A DNA stretch of 64,000 nt from Sandaracinus sp964481145 (GTDB lineage Bacteria > Myxococcota_A > Polyangia > Polyangiales > Sandaracinaceae), in the NCBI GenBank assembly GCA_964481145.1, contig CAYZTA010000027.1:6032-70031 (forward strand), written 5' to 3'. How positions within the stretch are numbered: the first letter of the stretch is position 1; the number at the start of each line of letters is the position of its first letter. Below, in pieces: positions 25,761 to 35,473 of this stretch. The position numbers and the translations under genes were made by a program. The notes beneath the pieces are model-generated. The model saw only the letters and a program-made list of their open reading frames with translations. It was not told the DNA's origin and ran no database searches.

Positions 25761-28424
25761 TCAGCGGATCATCGCGCGACATTCACGAACGTACGCGCCT
25801 TGCCCTTGGTCCACACATGCCTGGTACGCAGCCCGCGCGCCCGCACGATCGCGCTGCGCATCACGGGCGGCGCCGAGCACGAGCCACCCAAGCGAGCTGG
25901 TCGGGTCCACGGTGGTGGCCCGCAATGCATATTGTGCGGCTTGCTCCATGTCGCTCGAACGACCGCGATTCAAGAGCACGAACGAGAGCGCTGCGAGCGC
26001 TTCGCTGCCATTCGGATTGAGCGCAATCGCTTGTTCATAAATCGGAATCGCGCGCGGTGATTGCCGCAACCGAGCTCCCTGTTCGAGGAGTGACTCGTAG
26101 GTTTCTCCCTCTGCAGCGGGCGCAGCCTCAGGCGCTGCCACAACGGGCGCGGCGGCTGCTTCGGCCACGGTCGCCTCCACGACCTCTGCGACGGGGGTGG
26201 GGGCAGCGGCCACTTCCGCGACAGGCTCAGGAGCGGCTTCTTCTGTTTCTGTGGCGGCGGGAGTGGGCGCAGGATCCGCAGCCTCGACTTGCGGATTCGG
26301 TTGGCGAGCCAACTGCGGCAACTCCACGGGTCCACCTTGGCCCAGCTCTTCGGGAGCCGGGAGCCAGACCGAATTGTAAAACCATATGCCGCCAATCACG
26401 GCACAACCGGCGACCACAATGCCAAGGGTCCCCATCATCCACTTTTTGGCGGTGGGCGACATGGGTTCTGAGATGCCGCGCAGATCGAACTCATCCGAGC
26501 TCGCGTCGCTCGCATCTTTGTTTCGGAAAAATCCCTCGGCGACCGCCGCATGTTCCCCGGTGGCGGTCATCGCGCGAATTTCGCCGGAGGTCGTCGTGGC
26601 CGTCTTTTTCTTGCGCTTTTCTTTCGAAACAGGAGCCGGAGGGGGAACAGGCTCGCTCTTTCTATGGCTCGCGCCTTCGACTTTCGGCACCTCGCCCGGA
26701 CCAGGCTTGGTCGAGAGCTCTTCGCCGTTGTCTTCTCTCTCGTCCCGCCGTACTCGCTGGCTGCGACCGTCATTCGGCTCGTCTTCGTCGTCGACCGCGA
26801 CGCCGCCTCCCGCGGAGACTGAGACCGTCTCATCGTTGACCGCGACCTGGGTGGTCGTCATGGTCCGCTTGGACTGGGTCGGGAACTGAATGACGTTGCT
26901 CTGTCCTTCCTCGCGCGAAGCGGTCATCACGTCTTCGTTCTGGGCGACCTTTCGTTCCAGCTCCTTCTGTGCCGGACGCTCGCTTTGTCCGCGATTCTTC
27001 TTTTTCTTTTTTGCCATACGGTCGTCCTCTACTTCTCGTCCGTCGTGGCGCGACGGGGCTTCTTCATCTTTCCCAGCACACTCGGCGGCCTCTGCAGGTG
27101 TCATGCCCCCGACCGGGGCTGAACTCTCCGTCGAGGAAACAGGCGTTTCTTCGGGTTTTTCAGCGATGATTTCGATGTGCGTCTCGGCACGATCCGGCAC
27201 AGCTGCATCCGATGCGTCAGAAGCTGCACGATCGGTCTCGTTCACGAGCTCTTGCGGTACCGGTGCAATCGGGGGAATGGAGGGTGCCGCGGGGACCAGC
27301 TCGGAACCATCGGCATCGGGGGCCGAGAGCAGCCCTTCGACGTCCGTTCTTCGAGGCACCCGTGCGTCGTCGGCGACGTCGCCCTCGCCTTCATCGAGGG
27401 CTTCGTCCTCGATGGCATCTTCTGCGGCGGGGGGCTCGGAGCGAGTGCGGCCTGTCGGTTGAACGATTCCTTCGAAGAAAAGCTTCGAAATCGTGTTGAG
27501 TGTGCTGAGGTCATCGGCCGGAACCATGTCGATCACTTCGCCGAGCGATCGTTGGCCATCGAAGACCCGGAGCACTCCGTTGATTTCGTCGGGGAGCTCT
27601 GCCAATCGCTGCTGAAGCTCACTTTCGACGATTTCCAGCACACTTTCGAGGGGTGGAACCTGCTCGCAGAGGCGGCCCCACTCGTCGACGCGCCGCATCC
27701 CTTCCATCAGGATGCCTTGCGTGGGTGTGTGGATGCGGACTTCGTTTTTGACGGGGCCGAAGTCGACTTCGAAATTCCCCTCGTTCCAAAGGAGAATGCG
27801 GTAAATCGCACGGTCTCCGACCAACCGTCCGAGCTCGGCATCGATGACCTGGCCGTCGCGGAATGCGATGGTGCCTCTTCGTTCGCGTGTTGCGCCCGAA
27901 GGCAAGACGACTTCCTGGCGGAGCGAGAGCACGCCTGATTTGCGGCTCATGTCGATGGTCTGGAGAAGATCGACCAGACCCATATCGCCAAGAGAGCCCG
28001 TGAAGCGGGTGCGTGAGAGCGAGTTGCGGCGCGTGACGACGGCATCTCGTTCGCTTCGCTGGAGCGCGAGATTGATCCGCGCGACGATCTCTTTGATGTA
28101 GATGGGCTTGGTGAGATAGTCCTCGACGCCCAGTTGCAGACCACGCACTTTGCTCTCGACCGACGTTTCAGACGAGAGAAACATGATCGGAATCGAGGCC
28201 AAATCCGGATTTTCGTGGATTTTCTCGACCAGCGTGAAACCGTCCATCCCGGGCAAGCGCGTGTCGCTCAGGATGAGGTCAGGAGTCGAAAGCTCGATGG
28301 TTTCGAGCGCCGATGGTCCATCGGTGCAAGTCGCGAGGTTGTAGCCGGCCTTGCGGAGGCTGACCTCGAGGACCCGCAAGCTGCGGGGATCGGCGTCTAC
28401 GAGGAGAAGACTCTTGCGTGCCAC
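25761..28424 (-). CDS. Response regulator with DUF4388, one TM segment and TPR repeats
   Basis: 887 residues. 1-125: receiver domain with phospho-acceptor Asp54 (LILSDTRLPGMDGF) and TKP near 105. About 140-240: DUF4388 (FTGSLGDMGLVDLLQTIDMSRKSG ... AIYRILLWNEGNFEVDF). 240-330: a second helical region with LPDEINGVLRVFDGQRSLGEV. 330-655: acidic and low complexity, with a Lys-rich block MAKKKKKNRGQ. About 660-683: membrane helix. Then a Pro/Ala/Glu linker and TPRs from ~790. A cytosolic receiver would be tethered to a periplasmic TPR part. An internal ATG (27017) with an AGAGGA site may also start a shorter protein. It is followed by a clear terminator. Confidence 0.9.
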   Translation of the reverse strand: MARKSLLLVDADPRSLRVLEVSLRKAGYNLATCTDGPSALETIELSTPDLILSDTRLPGMDGFTLVEKIHENPDLASIPIMFLSSETSVESKVRGLQLGVEDYLTKPIYIKEIVARINLALQRSERDAVVTRRNSLSRTRFTGSLGDMGLVDLLQTIDMSRKSGVLSLRQEVVLPSGATRERRGTIAFRDGQVIDAELGRLVGDRAIYRILLWNEGNFEVDFGPVKNEVRIHTPTQGILMEGMRRVDEWGRLCEQVPPLESVLEIVESELQQRLAELPDEINGVLRVFDGQRSLGEVIDMVPADDLSTLNTISKLFFEGIVQPTGRTRSEPPAAEDAIEDEALDEGEGDVADDARVPRRTDVEGLLSAPDADGSELVPAAPSIPPIAPVPQELVNETDRAASDASDAAVPDRAETHIEIIAEKPEETPVSSTESSAPVGGMTPAEAAECAGKDEEAPSRHDGREVEDDRMAKKKKKNRGQSERPAQKELERKVAQNEDVMTASREEGQSNVIQFPTQSKRTMTTTQVAVNDETVSVSAGGGVAVDDEDEPNDGRSQRVRRDEREDNGEELSTKPGPGEVPKVEGASHRKSEPVPPPAPVSKEKRKKKTATTTSGEIRAMTATGEHAAVAEGFFRNKDASDASSDEFDLRGISEPMSPTAKKWMMGTLGIVVAGCAVIGGIWFYNSVWLPAPEELGQGGPVELPQLARQPNPQVEAADPAPTPAATETEEAAPEPVAEVAAAPTPVAEVVEATVAEAAAAPVVAAPEAAPAAEGETYESLLEQGARLRQSPRAIPIYEQAIALNPNGSEALAALSFVLLNRGRSSDMEQAAQYALRATTVDPTSSLGWLVLGAARDAQRDRAGARAAYQACVDQGQGAYVRECRAMIR

Positions 28425-28582
28425 AAGATCACCCGAGGCTCTTCCATGCCCAAAATTTGCGGTACGAACAGTCTGCGGGGGTCAGGCTCCGCACGTCAAG
28501 CACCGCGTTCACCTGGGGAGTTGACCTGTGGCGTGTTGCTTTCGTAAGGTGGCCACCTTCGCCACGAGAGAGGGCACGCACG

Positions 28583-28975
28583 ATGCGAACCTGCACGGGA
28601 ATGGTTTTTGGCCTTTGTTTCGGGCTCATGGGATGTGAGTCCGGTGGTGGGGAGCTCGCTGTGCTCAATGTGGAGCCTCGCGCAGGGGCTTCCCAGGGCG
28701 AGCAATCCGTACGGATTGCGGGTGCGAACTTTCGGCAGGACATCGGCTACACGGTTTACTTCGGCGCCGAACGCGCGACTCAAGTCACCATCATGGATGA
28801 CACGACGCTCTTGGTCGCGACGCCCTCCCACGAGCCCGGTCCCGTGGACGTCGTGGTCGCCGCCGACGACGGCCCAGCGTTCCGCATCGTCAACGGCTTC
28901 ACGTTCAACGATCAGAGTGGCAACGTGATGGAGCAGATGGGCGAAACCGCCGGGCGTCCGAGCGAGCGTTATTGA
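28583..28975 (+). CDS. IPT/TIG-domain lipoprotein
   Basis: 130 residues. The signal sequence MRTCTGMVFGLCFGLMGC ends in a lipobox (Cys18). The remainder is one IPT/TIG immunoglobulin-like domain: LNVEPRAGASQGEQSVRIAGANF, YTVYFGAERATQVTIMDDTTLLVATPSH, GPVDVVVAADDGPAFRIVNGFTFN. The ATG at 28583 is chosen because it begins the signal peptide. It is divergent from the response regulator (158 bp) and convergent with the glycosyltransferase (12 bp). It is probably an envelope scaffold or binding module. Confidence 0.82.
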   Translation: MRTCTGMVFGLCFGLMGCESGGGELAVLNVEPRAGASQGEQSVRIAGANFRQDIGYTVYFGAERATQVTIMDDTTLLVATPSHEPGPVDVVVAADDGPAFRIVNGFTFNDQSGNVMEQMGETAGRPSERY

Positions 28976-28987
28976 TTGGGGTGAGTC

Positions 28988-30607
28988 TCAGCGCGGAGTT
29001 GGCTCGGGATCGACCCAAGGCGAGTCGGGTCGATACCAGTAGCCTTGGGCTTGTCGGTAGCCGTGCCGCTGTGCGGCGATGGGCAGCGCGTTGGTCGGCA
29101 TACTCCACGGATCCATGACGACGTCGGGGCGGAGCACGCCGAGCGTATAGTCGAGATCCCACTTCATGTGGCCCGGGTGGAATAGCTCCCAGCGCGATCG
29201 CTCGACGACGCGAGTGTTGGGTCCGTGAGCGATGTGGCGGTCGTTGTAGCCGAGGATGTCGCAGAGCTTCCAATCGGAGAAGTAGGCGGGGATGCCCGCC
29301 CATTCGATCGCGATCGATGCGCGGCGATCGAAGCGCTGCTGGAGTTCTGGCAGCCGGTGCAGCCACCAGCGATGGCTTTGGACGTGGGGAATCTCCGCCT
29401 CGAGCATGAGCTGTTGCCACCGCAACTCGCGATGTGGTGCGCTCGCCAGCCCGTCGGCCTCCCACACTGCGCCGAGCGTGACGAGCGCCGCGAACACCGC
29501 GACGGTCGCGGATACGAGGCGCGCGTGGCGCGCCAGCCTCCCGCGCAGTTGGTCGTGCGCGAGCGCGAGCAGGCCGTTGACGAGCACGAAGACCATCGGC
29601 ACGACCGGGGCGACGAACCGATTGGCGCCGAAGAACGGCCATTCCCACGCATCGCCGCCGACCCAGATCGAATATCCGAACCCGATGACGACCACGGCGA
29701 TCGGGAGCAGGAAGACTCGCTTCCGGCTCGCCGCCAGTGCGGAGCCGACTCCCACGCATGCCAGCAAATATCGCATGTCGAACGCGATCTTGCCGGTGAC
29801 GTCCAGTCCGCGGAGCACACGCACGTCGAGCGGAGTGCCCGTCATCTTGAGGTAGTACGTGTTCGGCAGGACGTCGCCGTAGTAAGCCGCTCGGAACGCG
29901 AGATAGGCGACGTTCGCGCCGATGAGGAGCCCCACTCCTCCCCAGAACCGCTTCGAGTCGAGCACACTCCTCCCGCGCGCCGCGAGGATCGCAGCTCCGC
30001 CCGCGACCACGAAGAGGACCAGATCCACCCGCAGCAGCGTGGCCAGCGTGGAGGTGACACAGAAGCCCAGCCAAGCGTCTTTCCTCCGCGTTGCGACGTC
30101 CAGCGCCTGCCGGGTCATCCGAGCAATCAGGAGAGCGGAGAGCCCGCTCTCCATCCCGAGCATCGACCAGAGCGCGAGGGGGAAATAGAGCGCCGTGGCG
30201 ATGGTCGCGGGCAACGAAGAGAAACCGCCGGCGAAGTGCGCGGCCGTCAGGCGCCGGACCTCCACGACGGCGCCCACCAAGCACGCCGCCGAGAAGAGCT
30301 GGACGAACAAGCTCCGCGATGTCAGCGCGACGGGGAACAGGTTGACGACGACCATCATCGCGACCCAGAGCGGGTGGGTGAATCCCTCGACCGCGTCCCC
30401 TCTCCGGCTCCACGTGAGCCCGAGGCCCTCGACGAAGTTTCGCGCGTAGGTCATCGAGACCATCGCATCGTCCCAGAGGCAGTAGGCTCGAACACCGTCG
30501 ATGTCGAACGACATCCGATCGATCGCGCGAGCGCACCACGCGCAAAGGACAAGCAGCATCGCGCCGAGGATCGCGACCTCGAATGTCTCTCTGCGCCGAT
30601 TTCGCAT
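28988..30607 (-). CDS. GT-C fold membrane glycosyltransferase, AftB-like
   Basis: 539 residues with roughly 9-11 membrane segments and a C-terminal periplasmic part. The first loop has the Asp-Asp motif of lipid-linked sugar transferases, YCLWDDAMVSMTYARNFVEG, followed by GDAVEGFTHPLWVAMM. This combination resembles the arabinofuranosyltransferase AftB/GT89 family of actinobacteria and related uncharacterised proteins. It should move a sugar from a polyprenyl-phosphate donor to an envelope acceptor. It starts 6 bp after the CAP-domain gene stop (GAAGAGCC before the ATG), so it belongs to the kinase/CAP operon. Donor and acceptor are unknown. Confidence 0.8.
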   Translation of the reverse strand: MRNRRRETFEVAILGAMLLVLCAWCARAIDRMSFDIDGVRAYCLWDDAMVSMTYARNFVEGLGLTWSRRGDAVEGFTHPLWVAMMVVVNLFPVALTSRSLFVQLFSAACLVGAVVEVRRLTAAHFAGGFSSLPATIATALYFPLALWSMLGMESGLSALLIARMTRQALDVATRRKDAWLGFCVTSTLATLLRVDLVLFVVAGGAAILAARGRSVLDSKRFWGGVGLLIGANVAYLAFRAAYYGDVLPNTYYLKMTGTPLDVRVLRGLDVTGKIAFDMRYLLACVGVGSALAASRKRVFLLPIAVVVIGFGYSIWVGGDAWEWPFFGANRFVAPVVPMVFVLVNGLLALAHDQLRGRLARHARLVSATVAVFAALVTLGAVWEADGLASAPHRELRWQQLMLEAEIPHVQSHRWWLHRLPELQQRFDRRASIAIEWAGIPAYFSDWKLCDILGYNDRHIAHGPNTRVVERSRWELFHPGHMKWDLDYTLGVLRPDVVMDPWSMPTNALPIAAQRHGYRQAQGYWYRPDSPWVDPEPTPR

Positions 30608-30613
30608 GGCTCT

Positions 30614-32248
30614 TCAGCGCTCCCACGCGAGCACGATCACCACGGCGATCGAGCCTGGTGGCAGGTCGGGCCGATCGCCTTGAGCGACTCCGATTCCTGC
30701 AATCTGTACGGTGTCGTCGAGCGAAGGCTCGAGTTGCTGCGCTTCTTCGAGCGAACTGACGACGGCCATCACGGCACCCAGCCTGCGGAAGGCGATTGAG
30801 AAGCGCCGCAGGCTCTGGGTGGCGCGTTCCGTCGTTGTTTGCTGATCGAGTGAAGGCTCTCTGAAGAAGGCTTCTGCGGCCTCCTGGGCGGCTTGCTGCA
30901 CGTTCGGCTCGCTCCGCATTTCGGGAGCACCCCGCGCGACGCGACCGCGATTGATCCTCTCGAGCAACCGTGCAGGCGCGCTGGCCGTGTCGATCGCGCG
31001 GGCGCGCCGGAGGAACACTTGTGTTGCGATGAAGGCGGTGCGCCCGTTTTCTTCTTCGGCCACCACACCGATGCCGACATGCGTCGCGTCCGGATTGACG
31101 AGATTGGCGCGATGACCAGGGCTGTCGAGGAGCCCTCGATGAATCTCGCGCGCCGAATAACCGCGGCCGATGTTTTCGAGGACGAGGCCGCTTCGTATCT
31201 GGGCCGCCTGCATGCGATCGGCGGGGCTTCCAGTGGTCCCTGAGACGTGGCCGATGAAGTCGTGCTCGAGCATGTCGCGACTGTGTGCGAGCGCGATCGC
31301 GTCGAGCTGTGGATCTGTTTCGAGCGCGGGCAACCCTGTGTCCGCGCGGGTTTGATTCAAGGCCGCGAAGAGCTCGTCGCGGACGGTGGCCACGTCTGGA
31401 GCGGGTCCATCAGGGTTCGATTCGGGGGTGAGGCGCACGGTTCGTGGCGGCTCTTCACCTACGAAGACGGGCGCATTCGCGAGGACGCTCTCGCCCACGC
31501 TGCCGCGTGCGAGCACTTCGACGCGGAACGCACCGCGACCCGAGGTCGGCACACGCACGTCGAACTCCGGGCCGCTGCCCGCGGGTTGTCGTGAGACTTC
31601 TCCAGTCGGCGCCTGCACGATGATCGTCGGGTTCTGATAGCCCGCACCGAGCCGGCCGTGCACTCGAAGGGGCGAGCCTTCGGGCAGGGTGCGCGGGATG
31701 GGATCGAGCTCGAGGTGCCGCCGTGAGAGCGCGACGACGATCAGCCAGACCCCGCTTCGGGGCAGGATCGTGGCGCCCCAATGCGTGTAGGCCTGGCGCG
31801 AAAGAAACTGACTCGCGCTCGATTCGACGTGTTCTTCGATCACCACGTGATCGGGCAGGCCGAGCACCATGATGTCGGGGGTGGGTTCCCAAAGGCCGAG
31901 GCTCGTGCTCCAAAAGTCGATGACCTCGGAGGGGGGCGGATCGCCTGCGGGAGAAAGGCGTCCCGAGATCCAATCGGCCAACGTGGCGAGGCGAGGATCG
32001 CCCGTGAGCTCCACATCGCGGGCTCGAGCGGCGGCTTGCATCGCGGTCTCGATGGAGGCCGTGTGCTGTCCACCAAGGACGGCGGTGCCTTCGGGCGTGC
32101 GTGTGGAGTAGTTTGTCGCAGCCACTCCTGGCAGAGGAATTTCAGTGTCGGTTTGCGTCTCGCCGAGACGGGTCCGCTGACGGCCCCCACAGCTCGCTGT
32201 GAGCAGCGAAACGAACAGAATCGCGATGATTTTTTTCACGGTATGGCT
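30614..32248 (-). CDS. CAP/SCP-domain lipoprotein
   Basis: 544 residues. ATG 32248 starts a signal peptide with lipobox (FVSLLTASC). Residues ~70-200 have no recognised fold; ~190-290 look like beta domains. The CAP (SCP/PR1-like) domain is at about 300-430: ELFAALNQTRADTGLPAL, IALAHSRDMLEHDFIGHVS, LENIGRG and LLDSPGHRANLVNPDATHVGIGV, with the His/Glu cavity residues typical of bacterial CAP proteins. A C-terminal ~115 residues follow. The gene lies between the Ser/Thr kinase (13-bp gap) and the GT-C transferase, in one operon. An earlier start at 32290 would overlap the kinase gene and is rejected. Confidence 0.85.
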   Translation of the reverse strand, partial: SHTVKKIIAILFVSLLTASCGGRQRTRLGETQTDTEIPLPGVAATNYSTRTPEGTAVLGGQHTASIETAMQAAARARDVELTGDPRLATLADWISGRLSPAGDPPPSEVIDFWSTSLGLWEPTPDIMVLGLPDHVVIEEHVESSASQFLSRQAYTHWGATILPRSGVWLIVVALSRRHLELDPIPRTLPEGSPLRVHGRLGAGYQNPTIIVQAPTGEVSRQPAGSGPEFDVRVPTSGRGAFRVEVLARGSVGESVLANAPVFVGEEPPRTVRLTPESNPDGPAPDVATVRDELFAALNQTRADTGLPALETDPQLDAIALAHSRDMLEHDFIGHVSGTTGSPADRMQAAQIRSGLVLENIGRGYSAREIHRGLLDSPGHRANLVNPDATHVGIGVVAEEENGRTAFIATQVFLRRARAIDTASAPARLLERINRGRVARGAPEMRSEPNVQQAAQEAAEAFFREPSLDQQTTTERATQSLRRFSIAFRRLGAVMAVVSSLEEAQQLEPSLDDTVQIAGIGVAQGDRPDLPPGSIAVVIVLAWER

Positions 32249-32261
32249 CATGGTTCGAGTT

Positions 32262-33893
<1,632 letters not shown>

Positions 33894-33973
33894 TGGCGCG
33901 CGGATTGTAGCTGAGCCCCTCGTCGGAGCGAACGTCTGACGTCATCTCGCAAGGATTGGACGTGCGTCGGGAT

Positions 33974-34252
33974 TCAAGGGGACGCGTCCGTGGATCCGTC
34001 CATTTCGATCGATCCATCGTCGATCGCGCCATCGAGCGGACGGCCCGCGTCGACTTGTCGGCAGACACCCGCAGCACACACCAGACCGTCGACACATTCA
34101 CTGCTTCGGGTGCAGGGCTCTCCACGGGTCTTGCCGACATCCGAGAGGCCGCACGAGTAGCCCGCCAAAAAGACGTGCAGCACACCGGCCACGAGCGCGA
34201 TGACTCCCGCTCTTTGCGCGATGTGCCGCCTGGTACGTCCAACGACTTTCAC
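33974..34252 (-). CDS. Small secreted Cys-rich protein
   Basis: 92 residues. It has an N-terminal hydrophobic helix (AGVIALVAGVLHVFLAGYSC; Cys may be a lipidation site), then a compact Cys pattern GEPCTRSSECVDGLVCAAGVC like the Dickkopf/colipase-type Cys-box often seen in myxobacterial secreted proteins, and an acidic tail. The GTG at 34252 is preceded by AAGG four bases upstream and lies just 6 bp after the SPFH gene stop, so the two are co-transcribed. Confidence 0.65.
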   Translation of the reverse strand: MKVVGRTRRHIAQRAGVIALVAGVLHVFLAGYSCGLSDVGKTRGEPCTRSSECVDGLVCAAGVCRQVDAGRPLDGAIDDGSIEMDGSTDASP

Positions 34253-34258
34253 GTGGCC

Positions 34259-35407
34259 TTAGCCCATTCGGGTTCCGCAATTCGCGCAGAACTTCGAACC
34301 CGGAGGAGCCACGGTCTGGCAAGCAGGGCAAGGTCGCGGTTGGGGCGCAAGGGACGTGCCGCACTCTGCGCAGAATTTGCCAGGTGGGACCACGGCACTG
34401 CATCCCGGGCAAGTCACCGTCGAAGGGGCCGCTGCCGGTGCTTGGGGAGGAGCTTGTTGTGGTTGGGCTTGTTGTGGTTGGGCTTGGGGAGGCTGAGCCA
34501 TGTGACCGAACTGCTGCGCCATTGCGAAGCCCATTCCGAGCCCGGCTCCGGCGCCGACCATTCCGCTGCTTTCGCCGCCTTTGGCCATGCCTTGACCTGC
34601 GCCAAGCATCGCCTCGCCCGCGGCGTACTGCATGAAATTGCCGTCTGTGAGCTCGTCCTTCGCGCGCTTTTTCGCTTTGATATCCGCGTAGCGATCTTGT
34701 GCTTCTTGGATGCGCTTCAGCTCATCATCGCTGAAGTTGATCGAGAAATCACCGAGGTCGAGGAATTGGGCGCCGATCTCAGCGAGATCGGGGCAGCTCT
34801 GCAAGAAGGCCTTGCCGAGATCGTCGTGGTAGGCGGGCAGCGCTTGGATCTCGATCTTCTGGCGGATCACGAAGCTCGGGATCACCTTTTTGACGGCGTT
34901 CTTGAACTTTTCCTGAATGAATGACTCGACCCGATCGTTGCTCGGGGTGCCGCCCATGCCGATGTAGTTCACGATGAAGCGGTCCGGCTCGACGACGCGC
35001 CAGACGAAGGTGCCGAACACCCGGGGGCTGACTGTGATCTCGAGCTCCGGATCTTTCATGGGCGCGAGCGGCGTGCCGAACCTCGTGTTGCGGGTCGGCT
35101 TCATGTTCACGAAATACAGGTCCGTGACGAACACGTTGCCGCCGGTGAACGAATCTACGAGATTCGATAGGAAGGGAATGTTCTGTGTATCCAGTGTGTG
35201 CCGTTGGCCGACCCCCGCGGTACGGAGCACTCCGACGAGCGATCCGTCGCGGAAAAACACGACAGCTTCGTCTGCATCGATCGTGAGCTGCGCGTATTTC
35301 GGGATCGTCTGTTCCGGATGCTTGTAGACGATCAGACCCTTCGCGGAATCCGGCCGCGCGATCATCATCTCGCGAACGCCACCCCGAACGAAGTCCATGA
35401 TTCCCAT
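34259..35407 (-). CDS. SPFH-domain protein with C-terminal double zinc ribbon
   Basis: 382 residues from ATG 35407 (a purine-rich AAAGGGG site upstream; the longer frame to 35584 is rejected). Residues ~1-265 are a band-7/SPFH domain of the virion-core/YdjI-like type (GIMDFVRGGVREMMIARPDS, VFVTDLYFVNMKPTRNTRFGTPL, FGTFVWRVVEPDRFI). Then come a Gly/Met-rich stretch, a Pro/Gln repeat linker, and two zinc ribbons: CPGC...CAEC and CPACQ...CANC. Such proteins form membrane-associated scaffolds, with the ribbons probably binding partners. The small Cys-rich gene follows. Confidence 0.88.
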   Translation of the reverse strand: MGIMDFVRGGVREMMIARPDSAKGLIVYKHPEQTIPKYAQLTIDADEAVVFFRDGSLVGVLRTAGVGQRHTLDTQNIPFLSNLVDSFTGGNVFVTDLYFVNMKPTRNTRFGTPLAPMKDPELEITVSPRVFGTFVWRVVEPDRFIVNYIGMGGTPSNDRVESFIQEKFKNAVKKVIPSFVIRQKIEIQALPAYHDDLGKAFLQSCPDLAEIGAQFLDLGDFSINFSDDELKRIQEAQDRYADIKAKKRAKDELTDGNFMQYAAGEAMLGAGQGMAKGGESSGMVGAGAGLGMGFAMAQQFGHMAQPPQAQPQQAQPQQAPPQAPAAAPSTVTCPGCSAVVPPGKFCAECGTSLAPQPRPCPACQTVAPPGSKFCANCGTRMG

Positions 35408-35473
35408 CCTGACACCCCTTTCGCGCGACGAAGGTTGCGCGTGAATCAACGCAGGATACTCGCGGTTCGTTCC

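Noticed and set aside
28905..30799. Long ORFs of 573 (minus) and 524 (plus) residues
   Set aside because: Both overlap the GT-C transferase gene in other frames and are Arg/Ala/His-rich low-complexity shadows.
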